Positions 19,440 through 28,801 of a stretch of 64,000 nucleotides of DNA are shown one piece after another. The stretch's first letter is position 1. Each line of letters begins with the position of its first letter. The stretch is from assembly GCF_000454725.1 (NCBI RefSeq), contig NZ_APJW01000001.1:62001-126000 (forward strand), in the 5' to 3' direction. This stretch comes from Chlamydia ibidis 10-1398/6. GTDB taxonomy: Bacteria; Chlamydiota; Chlamydiia; Chlamydiales; Chlamydiaceae. A program made the position numbers and the translations under genes. A model generated the notes under the pieces. That model ran no database searches, was not told the origin of the DNA, and worked only from the letters and a program-made list of their open reading frames with translations.

Positions 19440-20309
19440 CTATTTCGTGAGCTTACACAAGTTCTGAATTTCTTTTGTCCACAGGTCTGGGCCTCCCGGA
19501 GTTTCTAGGTACTTCGGAATTAGACGGGTATGTTCATTAGTCATGAGAAATTCAAAGCTTTCCATACCTATATATCCTTCGCCAAGAGGAGCATGACGAT
19601 CTTTGTTTTTCCCTAAGGGAAAAATGGAGTCATTAAGGTGTATAGCTCGTAAATAGGAGAGACCTATAATGTCATCAAACTGTTTAAGCACTTGCTTCCA
19701 ACCTTCTTTAGAGCTAATATCATATCCTGCGGCGAAAATATGGCATGTGTCTAGACAAATACCTACAGGAATTTTTTCTTTCAAACCTTGTATGAGATAA
19801 TCGAGTTCTTCGAACTTGCTGCCTACCAGAGATCCTTGTCCGGCAGTAGTTTCAAATAGAACCATAAGAGGAGGAGAATCTTCGAATAAGGATTGGGTTA
19901 AAGCAAAACTGGATATAATTTTATCAAGACATTCTTCTTTGGAAGATTTTATAGCTGCGCCGGGATGGAAATTAACAAACGTTATGCCTAAAGATATACA
20001 ATCTTGGATTTCTTGATGAATGCAAATACGACTTTTCTCTAGGATCTCGGGATTGGGAGCCCCCGGGTTAATCAAATAACCTGCATGACTCATAATGTGA
20101 GATAAAGAAGTTTCTTCCAGAGCCGTTTTGAAGGAAGCAACGGTAGAGTCGGTTAAGGGACGTCGTCGCCATTGTCTTTGGTTTGCTGTGAAGATTTGGA
20201 CAGTAGAAGCTCCGATATTGTAACCCTCATACAAAGCATTTTGCAGGCCTCCTGCGGTTGATGTGTGAGCACCTATTAAAGGAACGGACGGAGGGTTAAG
20301 TATCTGCAT
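19440..20309 (-). CDS. nfo: Endonuclease IV (AP endonuclease)
   Basis: Zinc-dependent endonuclease that cuts 5' to abasic sites in base excision repair. Family signatures are present: GAHTSTAGG near the N-terminus, metal-site segments [31 protein letters not shown] and HLNDS, and the HAPLGEG motif near residue 233. ATG 20309 (289 aa) has GGAG about 10 nt upstream and matches the usual length; an upstream ATG at 20351 would add 14 unsupported residues. It corresponds to CT625 and is divergent from murJ. Confidence 0.95.
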   Translation of the reverse strand: MQILNPPSVPLIGAHTSTAGGLQNALYEGYNIGASTVQIFTANQRQWRRRPLTDSTVASFKTALEETSLSHIMSHAGYLINPGAPNPEILEKSRICIHQEIQDCISLGITFVNFHPGAAIKSSKEECLDKIISSFALTQSLFEDSPPLMVLFETTAGQGSLVGSKFEELDYLIQGLKEKIPVGICLDTCHIFAAGYDISSKEGWKQVLKQFDDIIGLSYLRAIHLNDSIFPLGKNKDRHAPLGEGYIGMESFEFLMTNEHTRLIPKYLETPGGPDLWTKEIQNLCKLTK

Positions 20310-20375
20310 TCTAATGCTCCAAAAATCAATATGTGGTATGGATAGTTTCAAGTATTAGGAGAGTGGATATTTTAA

Positions 20376-22010
20376 ATGAATCAAAAAGACAATCAGGGGT
20401 TAGTCGCCAATTCTCTTTTTAACTTATTATCAGGGACTTTTTTTAGCCGTTTTACGGGTATGTTACGTGAAATCGTTATGGCTACTTATTTCGGTGCCGA
20501 TCCCTTAGTAGCGGCTTTCTGGTTGGCATTTCGAACGATTTTCTTTTTGAGAAAGATTCTTGGTGGGCCAATTCTTGGCTTAGCTTTTATTCCACATTTC
20601 GAATTTTTACGCGCGCAAGATCCTAATCGTGCTGCCTTCTTTTTCCGGAGCTTCTCTAAATTCTTTTGTTACAATGCATGCATCTTTACTTTTGTGATAG
20701 AAATCGGCTTAGCAATTTGGATGCACTATGCGAAAGGTGGCGTGGTCGATGCCTTGCAGTTGACCATGATCCTATTGCCTTCAGGTATTTTTCTTATGAT
20801 GTATACTGTAAATTCTACGTTATTACATTGTGAGAAGAAATTCTTGAGCGTAGGCCTTGCTCCATCGATAGTAAATATTTTATGGATTGCCACAGTCTTT
20901 TTAGGCCGTAATAGCGATTCTCGAGCGCGTATCATCGTTCTTTGTATCGTATTAGTCATAGGATTTATTTTCGAATGGCTAGCAACTGTCCCTGGAGTCA
21001 AAAGTTTTCTGGGGGTCGCCACAACACGACCTAAGGAACATGATAGTATCAAAGCTCTTATTGCCCCATTATCCTTAGGGCTACTATCTATGGGTGTGTA
21101 TCAGATCAATCTTCTTTGCGATATGTGTCTTGCTAGGTACATTAACGATGTAGGTCCTTTATATCTCATGTATTCGATCAGAATACAGCAGCTGCCTGTT
21201 CATCTGTTTGGATTAGGTGTGTTTACAGTGCTACTCCCAGCAATTTCACGTTGTGTGCAACAAGAAGACCATAAGCAAGGTTATGATCTAATGAAGTTTG
21301 CTCTTAACTTAACGGTGTCTGTAATGGTCATTATGACATCGGGACTTTTGCTTTTGGCCCTACCTGGTGTACGTCTGTTATATGAACATGGACTTTTCCC
21401 AACAACAGCCGTACATGCTATTGTTGAGGTTTTACGTGGTTATAGTAGTAGTATTATTCCTATGGCATTAGCGCCGTTGGTATCCGTCTTATTTTATGCC
21501 CGTCGACATTATACTATTCCCTTAGTTATTGGAATGGTGTCCGCAGTTGCTAACATCTTTCTCAATATACTGTTTGGTTGTTGGATAGTAAAAAACGTAT
21601 CTGGTTTGGCCTATGCCACCTCAATAGTGTCCTGGGGACAACTTTATCTTCTTTGGCTATATGCTGGAAAACATCACCCAACATATCGTGGATTGATGTG
21701 GATTACTTTTAAAAGGTCGATAAAAGTCGTAGCTACCACGGCTTTAGCATTTGCAGTGACTCTAGGTGTTAATGTTGTCACACATACTACGTACATAATC
21801 TTTTTAAATCCTTTTACTTCTCTTTCTTGGTCTTTATCGTCATTCACAGCACAAAGTGCGGCTTTTTTCTCAGAAAGCGGCATTTTCTTGGCTTTTTTGT
21901 TTGGTTTTGCAAAACTGCTTCGGGTAGAAGATCTTGTAAATTTAACCTCCTTCCAATATTGGAGAGGACATCGCGACTTTTTGCATAGCTCACAATTCAT
22001 GCAAGAGTAA
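20376..22010 (+). CDS. murJ: Lipid II flippase MurJ (MviN)
   Basis: Flips lipid II across the inner membrane for peptidoglycan synthesis; in Chlamydia this supports the transient septal peptidoglycan ring. The 544-aa protein has about 14 hydrophobic segments and the family N-terminal pattern: SLFNLLSGTFFSRFTGMLRE, then ATYFGADPLVAAFWLAFR. It belongs to the MOP superfamily. AGGAGAG lies upstream of the ATG. It corresponds to C. trachomatis CT624 (mviN). The following 226 bp before the outer membrane gene hold no recognised gene. Confidence 0.95.
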   Translation: MNQKDNQGLVANSLFNLLSGTFFSRFTGMLREIVMATYFGADPLVAAFWLAFRTIFFLRKILGGPILGLAFIPHFEFLRAQDPNRAAFFFRSFSKFFCYNACIFTFVIEIGLAIWMHYAKGGVVDALQLTMILLPSGIFLMMYTVNSTLLHCEKKFLSVGLAPSIVNILWIATVFLGRNSDSRARIIVLCIVLVIGFIFEWLATVPGVKSFLGVATTRPKEHDSIKALIAPLSLGLLSMGVYQINLLCDMCLARYINDVGPLYLMYSIRIQQLPVHLFGLGVFTVLLPAISRCVQQEDHKQGYDLMKFALNLTVSVMVIMTSGLLLLALPGVRLLYEHGLFPTTAVHAIVEVLRGYSSSIIPMALAPLVSVLFYARRHYTIPLVIGMVSAVANIFLNILFGCWIVKNVSGLAYATSIVSWGQLYLLWLYAGKHHPTYRGLMWITFKRSIKVVATTALAFAVTLGVNVVTHTTYIIFLNPFTSLSWSLSSFTAQSAAFFSESGIFLAFLFGFAKLLRVEDLVNLTSFQYWRGHRDFLHSSQFMQE

Positions 22011-22236
22011 CCGAAGTTCTTGGGAAACTCTTTATTATCTTCCTCGTGGTTCGTATCTTCTCCTAAATCATAGTTCTTTAAGAACTAAAACACGATCTTC
22101 TTGTCACATTGTAATATTCGCGTTTCTGAAGAAGGGAAATTTCTTCGAAAGCTAAAGCGTAGCAAGTTAAGAGAATGAGGTCAGAAATAGACCTCAATAG
22201 AGAAATATGGGGATCTCCTCTTTCAAAAGGACTTTT

Positions 22237-23520
22237 ATGAACCAAAAATTCCAGTTAAAAAAACGTTTTTGCCAGTGGTTGGTATGTTTGAGCGCTATGA
22301 CAAGTGTCTCTCAGGGATATGCTGATCCATCGTCAGGTAAGCATCAAGAGTTTACAAATTTAGATGAAGTGAAGGCGTATTTAGATTCACGAGGATTTGT
22401 AGAAACAAGAAAACGTAGCGGTGTATTAAAATTAGCCGGAGATGTGCGTGCGCGGTGGATTTATGCAAGAGAGGATTTTGAAACCCCTCCTGTCACAACT
22501 TTTAATCCTTTGCCTGAAAATCGTTATCGCAGTGAGTTTAATCTCTATGTAGATTATATCGCTGGAAAAACATGGATGACCTCCAAAATGAAATGGGCAG
22601 CAATTGCAGGCGGGGAATCTTCAGCAGCAGGTTTGGACATTAATCGAGCGTTTCTCGGATACAGTTTTTATAAGAACTCTGAAAATCATACTAATATTTT
22701 CGCAGAGGTAGGTCGTTCCGGATTAGGGGATCTTTTTGAGTCTGAAGTACAGTTTAACAGTAATTTTGATGGACTACATCTCTATATTAGTCGTCGTCTT
22801 TGTAAACAATACCCCTACAATGTAATTGTCCACGGCGGTCCTTTTGTCGTGAATATGGCAAAGAAACATTATGCTTGGGTTGTAGAGGGTATTATTAGCC
22901 AATTACCAAAGAATTTTGTAGTCAAATGCAGTGTTATTGACTGGAACTCTTTCCTTCCTTCTGAAGCGCCAAAACCTGCAAGAACTCAATCCGCACCCAG
23001 TGCTGCTAGCTTAAAATATAAATATTGTGTGTGGCAGTGGTTGATAGGAAAACATTCGCAATTACCCTGGTTTTATGGAAAAACCAAACCACTTTATTTG
23101 TACGGCGCTTATCTTATGAATACCTTGGCTAAGGCTAGTAGAACTACTTTAGGCGAGAAACAAAACCGTGGTTGGTTTGTTGGAGGTACTTTAGGGCGTT
23201 TAAGAAAAGCTGGAGATTGGTCTACCACTTTGCGTTATGAATATGTAGAAGCTTTGGTAATTCCAGAGATTGATGTCTCGGGTATAGGGCGAGGGAATCA
23301 ATTGAAGTATTGGTTTGCTCAGGCTATAGCTGGTAATTATGATCCTAAAGAAGCTAATGGTTTTACCAACTATAAAGGGATATCCGGATTATTCATGTAT
23401 GGAATCACTGACACGCTATCTTTCCGAGCATATGGAGCTTATTCCCGCCCTGCAGATTCTCGTTTAGGCAGCGATTTCACCTATAGAAAGTTCGATCTAG
23501 GCTTAATTTCTGCTTTCTAA
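22237..23520 (+). CDS. CT623-type outer membrane protein
   Basis: A 427-aa exported protein. The N-terminus has a basic stretch (KKRFCQW), a hydrophobic core (LVCLSAMTSVSQG) and a likely signal peptidase site after YA at about residue 29. The rest alternates aromatic and polar residues and ends in LGLISAF, a C-terminal Phe typical of beta-barrels. Position matches CT623, which I recall as reported in the chlamydial outer membrane complex. ATG 22237 is chosen because AAAAGGA sits 6 nt upstream and the signal peptide starts there; ATG 22207 is the alternative. Transport or structural role is unknown. Confidence 0.82.
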   Translation: MNQKFQLKKRFCQWLVCLSAMTSVSQGYADPSSGKHQEFTNLDEVKAYLDSRGFVETRKRSGVLKLAGDVRARWIYAREDFETPPVTTFNPLPENRYRSEFNLYVDYIAGKTWMTSKMKWAAIAGGESSAAGLDINRAFLGYSFYKNSENHTNIFAEVGRSGLGDLFESEVQFNSNFDGLHLYISRRLCKQYPYNVIVHGGPFVVNMAKKHYAWVVEGIISQLPKNFVVKCSVIDWNSFLPSEAPKPARTQSAPSAASLKYKYCVWQWLIGKHSQLPWFYGKTKPLYLYGAYLMNTLAKASRTTLGEKQNRGWFVGGTLGRLRKAGDWSTTLRYEYVEALVIPEIDVSGIGRGNQLKYWFAQAIAGNYDPKEANGFTNYKGISGLFMYGITDTLSFRAYGAYSRPADSRLGSDFTYRKFDLGLISAF

Positions 23521-23543
23521 TATCTCTTTTTAATAAAATCTTT

Positions 23544-23583
23544 AAAAAGCTCGCATTTATTAAATAGTGTGAGCTTTTTTTTA
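23544..23583 (+). terminator. Intrinsic terminator after the CT623-type gene
   Basis: AAAAAGCTCGCA, a 12-nt loop, TGTGAGCTTTTT with one G-T pair, continuing into a T-run. It overlaps a longer in-frame GTG start (23569) for the next gene, which argues against that start. Confidence 0.85.
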
Positions 23584-23628
23584 TTTTTTATAATAAGTCT
23601 AAGGTTTTATTTATTTTTTCTTTTTGCT

Positions 23629-25605
23629 ATGGTTACTCCTACTAACCCTATAGATGACGGTGGAAATATCGCTCCCGTTGATTTATCAACATTTAGCATG
23701 GAGGCAAGCGGAGCATCGCGTAGCCAAGAAGCTGATGCTATAGCCGGATTATCTGGCAATGCTAAGTCTAATTCAGGGCATCCTTCTGTAGATACTTTAG
23801 GGGAGGTGACAAAGCTTAAATCGGCGAGAGGTGTTCTTACTGATTTGTTAGATAAGATATCTTCTTTTTTTGGAGGTAAATCGAACTCTGTTCAAGGTTC
23901 CACTTCAACTGGAGGGACTACTGGAGCTGGGGGTGCGACAACAACAAGCGCTTTTGATGAAGCAAAAAAGCAAGTCGATGCAGCCAAGACAGCTTTGCAG
24001 TCTGCAACTACAGCTAATGACTATAAAACAGCATGGCAAAGCTTATTAGACGGTATAGTTAAGATGAGTTCTTCAGCTACGACTGCAGAGCAAAAAGCTC
24101 AAGTACAACAAATAAATACCGAGCTCCAGAGTAAAAAGCCGATTACCGACAATATTAACAAGTTAATAGGTTTATTGGAGCAAAACCAACAATTAGCCGA
24201 GTCCTTGAAAACGGTTTCTTCGTCAGAGCAGCTAGTTGGAGCTATGGGACTTGCTCAGTCTAACCAAGAAGAGGCTAAAAAAATTCTTGAAGAATTGAAA
24301 AAAGCCGGAGTTACGTCAAGCACTCTTCCTGTTTTAGGTAATATAGAAACGGAGATGCCTAAATCAGTTAAGACGGTGGTAGATTTAGCAACCGCATTAC
24401 AAGCTGCTTATGATGCTGGAAATCAAAGTACTGCTGCTGTAGAGCAAGCTCAGGCGAATAATAGCCCAGCTAACATAGACGCCTGTAATAAAATTATTCA
24501 AGACGCAGAGGCTGCTTTAGCGGCTGCTAAAGAACTTGCACCGAATTCTCCTATTGTTGCTGCTGCGCAAGCACAAATCGATAAAGCAAAAGCAGATATG
24601 GCAAATATTCAACCTAGTGGAGGAGGGACTACTAACGTAGCTGGATCTCCAGGTGGTGCTGCTACTGTGGGTACTTCGCAAAATACTGGGGCTACTATGG
24701 GAGAAAAGCGAGTATCCATGCTGCTTAATGATGCTGATAACCAGACCGTATCGATTATGCTAGATGGTTTGCGTAATATGTTACATTTGTTCCAAGAAGG
24801 AGATTCTCCCGCTGCTTCTCTTGAAAAAATACTCTCTGATTTAAAAGGAAGTGGGGGTACGTCCACTCCTCAGGGTGCAGAAGCTTTACAGACTATCGAA
24901 CAAGAATTACAAGCTGCACAACAAGGAACTAGTGGTCAAGAAGCTTTAGCTAAGGCTTTGGGAGCTATTGCACAAGCGGCAGCTACAGCTGCTGGAGCTA
25001 TACCTACTACAGCTACCAAAATAGGTGGAAATGTAAAGCAGCTTTACAATGCAGGACTAGGCTCACCAAAAAGCTCCAGCTATTCTAAAGCGTTGTCAGC
25101 GGGATATTCAGCCTACCAGAGTATCAATGATGCCTATGCTAATAGTAATGCTAGAGTGCGTGATGTTATAGATAATTCTGTTTCTCCAGCACTCTCTCAA
25201 CGGGTTTCGTCTAGACCAACAGAATCTAGAAAAGATGAAAGCTTTGATCAAAGCGTAGCGAGAAGCATTGTTAACTCGAGCCAAACTTTAGGAGATGTAT
25301 ACAATTCTCTAAGTATTCTACAAATTGCCCTAGGCATAGCACAAAAGGATCTTTCGAATTTCAACCCTGATGCGTTTAAGAATGCACTTACTGAAGCTGT
25401 AACAAGAGCTCCGCAATTCGGTTATCCACATGTTCAACTGTCCAATGACTCTGGACGCAAATTTATGGACAAACTAGAAGAACAGTTTAGAGAAAACTCT
25501 CGTGTTCAAGCGGAAACAAAAGCACGTATCTTTGAAAAACAACCCGAATTTATACAACAAGTGCTGGTAAACATCAGCTCTCTATTCGCTGCCTATCTAC
25601 AATAG
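23629..25605 (+). CDS. CT622-type (76 kDa homologue) type III secretion effector
   Basis: A 658-aa protein with a Ser/Gly/Thr-rich N-terminus, a low-complexity stretch (GSTSTGGTTGAGGATT near 107-122), long Ala/Gln-rich helical regions, a second Gly/Thr linker near residue 330-350, and a globular C-terminus. Position after the CT623 homologue and length match CT622. From memory, CT622 is a secreted effector (also named TaiP) that binds host ATG16L1. ATG 23629 avoids the terminator at 23544-23583. The probable chaperone is encoded at 2554-2988. The host target of this orthologue is inferred only. Confidence 0.83.
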   Translation: MVTPTNPIDDGGNIAPVDLSTFSMEASGASRSQEADAIAGLSGNAKSNSGHPSVDTLGEVTKLKSARGVLTDLLDKISSFFGGKSNSVQGSTSTGGTTGAGGATTTSAFDEAKKQVDAAKTALQSATTANDYKTAWQSLLDGIVKMSSSATTAEQKAQVQQINTELQSKKPITDNINKLIGLLEQNQQLAESLKTVSSSEQLVGAMGLAQSNQEEAKKILEELKKAGVTSSTLPVLGNIETEMPKSVKTVVDLATALQAAYDAGNQSTAAVEQAQANNSPANIDACNKIIQDAEAALAAAKELAPNSPIVAAAQAQIDKAKADMANIQPSGGGTTNVAGSPGGAATVGTSQNTGATMGEKRVSMLLNDADNQTVSIMLDGLRNMLHLFQEGDSPAASLEKILSDLKGSGGTSTPQGAEALQTIEQELQAAQQGTSGQEALAKALGAIAQAAATAAGAIPTTATKIGGNVKQLYNAGLGSPKSSSYSKALSAGYSAYQSINDAYANSNARVRDVIDNSVSPALSQRVSSRPTESRKDESFDQSVARSIVNSSQTLGDVYNSLSILQIALGIAQKDLSNFNPDAFKNALTEAVTRAPQFGYPHVQLSNDSGRKFMDKLEEQFRENSRVQAETKARIFEKQPEFIQQVLVNISSLFAAYLQ

Positions 25606-25640
25606 GGTTAAAGAATAGTTGAGAACTATCTGCATATTTG

Positions 25641-25674
25641 AAGCTTACTCTATTTATATGGAGCAAGCTTTTTT
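25641..25674 (+). terminator. Intrinsic terminator after the CT622-type gene
   Basis: AAGCTTACTC, a 10-nt loop, GAGCAAGCTT (10 bp with one mismatch), then TTTT. It lies 36 bp after the stop codon. Confidence 0.8.
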
Positions 25675-25783
25675 CTATATTTAAGAGAATAATTTTTATA
25701 GGAATTTCATTAGCAAGCTTACAGAATCATAATTTTTTTCTGTAAACTTAAAAATCTGTGAATGCTAGATGTTAGAGGATGGG

Positions 25784-25814
25784 GCGACTTGCTCAGACTT
25801 TTCTAGCAAGTCGC
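25784..25814. repeat. Perfect 10-bp hairpin after the minus-strand DUF582 gene
   Basis: GCGACTTGCT, an 11-nt loop, AGCAAGTCGC, located 10 bp past the DUF582 stop. It probably ends that transcript, though a T-run is missing on both strands. Confidence 0.5.
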
Positions 25815-25823
25815 GTCGGAGAC

Positions 25824-28595
25824 CTAGTTGGTGTAAATTTCACCAGCAAGTTTCGAAAGAATTTGGTTTAGTACCTGCATAGACGTGGAAACTAATGTCC
25901 ATTCTTGCTGTACGTTGGTCATTTGATTTTGTAAGTTAAGCTGTTGTGTTTGGCTTTGTGTTGTATAGTCTTGTTGATCTGATTGGATTTGTGTAAACAG
26001 AGGACCTAATCCACCAGAAGGACTTGCTGTCGGAAAGCCTGTGGATATAAAGCCTTCTAAAGCTGCAAGACAAGGCACCCAATCTTTGTTCATAGCTGTT
26101 ACATCTGTATTATGGTCTCGTGTTGATTTATTTTCGGGATTGCTAGATGAAGTAGAGGTTCTGAGGGTTGGTTCAGGATTTTCACAAACTATCATAAAAA
26201 CATTAGGATCATATTCCTGAGCTTTTGCATTTCCTGATTTTTGAGTCTTTTCTACTGTTTTTGGGCTTAACTTTAGATTAACTAACAGCGAGTCTAAAAC
26301 GATCAGTTGGTTCAATGTACTGGTGATTATAAAATTATAATTCGCAGTTGCATTCAACATTTGGCTTTTTTGTGCCGCAGATACTTGCTGGGATGCAGAA
26401 ATCTTTTTGAGTAGTTCAACAACCAAGAGTTGCGCGCGTTTACACCGGTTAATATCACGAGCTATATACTCACGTTCTTTAATGAGAGCTTGATATGTTT
26501 CAAAATAGTCTCCTGAGAATAGATTATCACCCTCTTTACTTTGAATAAGATAAGAAGACAGGTTGTAGTAAACAGAGGTCGTGGCAAACTCATTTGTAAT
26601 CTTAAGAAGTTCATTAATAGCGTTAGCTGCTAAATTGTTGAAGTTGATTTCTTGGATGAGGGGTTCTAAGAATATTTTTTGTTTAGGCAATTGTGAATTA
26701 AGGATTAAGTAGATAAGAGATCCGCCTAAACTTTCAGAATTTAACCAAGCCTTAACAGTTTTCTCTCGATCTTTAACAAAGCTTGCTGTAGCGGGATCTA
26801 GAGATTCGTAAGTTTTTTCTAATTCGGCTATTTTCTGTTTTAATTGAGTAATATGTTGAACACATGCAGCATCAAAGTTTTTTTGGATAGTCTGTGCCTG
26901 AGTAGCAAAGTCTGGATGAACATGATGGAATCTTAACCCATACTGATTAAAATATGCGAAGTTGGGAACATAGTCATTACTTGCGTTTTTTCTGAGAAAG
27001 TTAGCGCCTAAATTTTGTGTCCCCCCAATTTGGACCATTGTCGGGCCAATATCATCAAAGAAATGCAGCTGTTGGATAGTATTAGCGCGAGTCGTTAAAT
27101 TTTCTTGAATTTTAGCTAGATTTTGAACAGCATTTTGTAAGCAGTATTCAGAGTTAATTTGGTAAGTGCCTACGATGGCAACTAGTTGACTGACGGTTAC
27201 CGTATTATATGTGTCATTAGTGCCAAAATTTAGTGACATCGTGAGTTTTTTGTATTGATCTACGTAAGTATCAAAAATACTTTTTTCTTCTGGCTGTAAA
27301 AGATAATACATCTCAGATAAGTTCATGAGACCAGCATACGTCTCCATAGACAAGCCCAGTTTTGCCGAAGTATATGCCTTTTCTTGATCAAATCTTGGAG
27401 CTTTCCCCATCCAGTCGTCACAACATAGCTGTGCTTGTTGGAACATGGTTATTTGATTTTCTAAGTTTTTTTTCTGATCATCAATGCTTAGGCGTACTTT
27501 ATCAAGATTCTGTACAGCTGTTTGATACGCGGTAGTAATTCCTTCACGATAAACAGCAGCTTGGTGTGGTTTTAAATGGCGATCTAGGGATGCTTTATCA
27601 GGATCATCAGTTTTTTCATAAATCTTCGTGAGGTCGCCATTTTCTAAACTAGTCTTACTCAACATAGGGGTTAAGCTTGTCACTGTGATAACTACAGATT
27701 TCTCACCGCCAACAGAAGGAACTTTAGTAATAGCCTGTTCTAATCCGCTTAAAACAGCTTTTAATGTGTTTTGACCATTTACAGTAGCGACATTTGTTGA
27801 TGTGACATCAGTAGAAATCGTAGGCGCTATTTTTAGCATGTCAGTAAGCATACTACCAATTTGCTCTCCAACACTTGCTCTGTAGGTATTAAGAGGGCCT
27901 TCGACATGTTTTTTGAAAAAATCATTAACAAATTGATCTTTGTATGCTTGCTGTGCTTCTGAAAGTTCTTCGGAGGTAACTCCTTGTTTCATTAGTTTAT
28001 TAGCTAAATCTAATTGACCTTGTTCAATAGTATCAGCATATTGTTTAACGATTTTATCTATAATTTCCTCATAAGTTGGATCATAACAACCGCTAAATAC
28101 AGTTGCTTGTTGCGTTGTATCCAAAGACTCGTGACCGACTAAGTTTTCGATGAGAGCTAGGGCTAAAATTACTGAAGGAATTTGAGCAATTTTAAGTTCT
28201 GGAACATCAGCTATAAGTGTTGCTAATCCAGATAAAACAATATTTACCAAGTTTTTGGCACATGTGGCTTGTATACTACTAATTTGTGCATTCGTATCTT
28301 GTGGTGCCTCTACGGTAGTTACAGGAGCTTCTGATTCACTGGGAGCTTTGGGAGAGACTTTAGGAGAAGGAAATACCGTATTTTTGGGGTTTAACAACTT
28401 TGTGGAATGTAGACCAGCAGCTTCTAGTACAGAACTCAACCGTTTCAGGGCATACAATCCAGAATTTAATTCTTCTATATCTATGGCAGGTTGTGCTTTA
28501 TGATCGAAATTCGAAAATTTATGATCTAGTTTGATATTGAATAAACTTTCGCCGGAAATAGTGCGCGATCTGTTTTGAATGTGGAAAGAAGACAT
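25824..28595 (-). CDS. DUF582 family type III secretion effector (CT619/620/621 type)
   Basis: A 923-aa protein, largely helical, with a Ser/Thr/Pro-rich segment near residues 70-100. The C-terminal ~60 residues carry the family hallmark: a DQQDYTTQ stretch, then QQEWTLVSTSMQVLNQI, shared with the divergent neighbour. DUF582 proteins are Chlamydiae-specific; C. trachomatis members are secreted by type III secretion and were reported to bind ESCRT components and reach the host nucleus. No membrane segment or signal peptide is seen. Which of CT619-621 is the orthologue cannot be decided here. Confidence 0.85.
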   Translation of the reverse strand: MSSFHIQNRSRTISGESLFNIKLDHKFSNFDHKAQPAIDIEELNSGLYALKRLSSVLEAAGLHSTKLLNPKNTVFPSPKVSPKAPSESEAPVTTVEAPQDTNAQISSIQATCAKNLVNIVLSGLATLIADVPELKIAQIPSVILALALIENLVGHESLDTTQQATVFSGCYDPTYEEIIDKIVKQYADTIEQGQLDLANKLMKQGVTSEELSEAQQAYKDQFVNDFFKKHVEGPLNTYRASVGEQIGSMLTDMLKIAPTISTDVTSTNVATVNGQNTLKAVLSGLEQAITKVPSVGGEKSVVITVTSLTPMLSKTSLENGDLTKIYEKTDDPDKASLDRHLKPHQAAVYREGITTAYQTAVQNLDKVRLSIDDQKKNLENQITMFQQAQLCCDDWMGKAPRFDQEKAYTSAKLGLSMETYAGLMNLSEMYYLLQPEEKSIFDTYVDQYKKLTMSLNFGTNDTYNTVTVSQLVAIVGTYQINSEYCLQNAVQNLAKIQENLTTRANTIQQLHFFDDIGPTMVQIGGTQNLGANFLRKNASNDYVPNFAYFNQYGLRFHHVHPDFATQAQTIQKNFDAACVQHITQLKQKIAELEKTYESLDPATASFVKDREKTVKAWLNSESLGGSLIYLILNSQLPKQKIFLEPLIQEINFNNLAANAINELLKITNEFATTSVYYNLSSYLIQSKEGDNLFSGDYFETYQALIKEREYIARDINRCKRAQLLVVELLKKISASQQVSAAQKSQMLNATANYNFIITSTLNQLIVLDSLLVNLKLSPKTVEKTQKSGNAKAQEYDPNVFMIVCENPEPTLRTSTSSSNPENKSTRDHNTDVTAMNKDWVPCLAALEGFISTGFPTASPSGGLGPLFTQIQSDQQDYTTQSQTQQLNLQNQMTNVQQEWTLVSTSMQVLNQILSKLAGEIYTN

Positions 28596-28801
28596 AGAAA
28601 TAAACTAATAATAATTTTTTATTTTTATTTTCTTATTTTATTTTATTTTTTTCTACGTTCTCTTTTCCTTTTAATTTTTTATTATTTCTTATATCGTTGT
28701 CGGTTTTCTTTTTAAGAAAAGAGGAATATTTTTGTTTTAATTAAAAATAAATTTTTATGTTAATTTTATTAAAAAGTATTGCTTAACAACACTGACTTCG
28801 T
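28596..28801. promoter_or_regulatory. Divergent promoter region between two DUF582 genes
   Basis: 206 bp separating two divergent effector genes. The middle ~100 bp is almost pure T with scattered A and C on the plus strand, then switches to A-rich. No clear -35/-10 pair, sigma54 or sigma28 site stands out. Both promoters must lie here. Confidence 0.55.

Noticed and set aside
23569..23628. GTG start for the CT622-type gene 60 bp upstream
   Set aside because: It falls inside the terminator of the previous gene and would add a hydrophobic Phe-rich stretch without family support.
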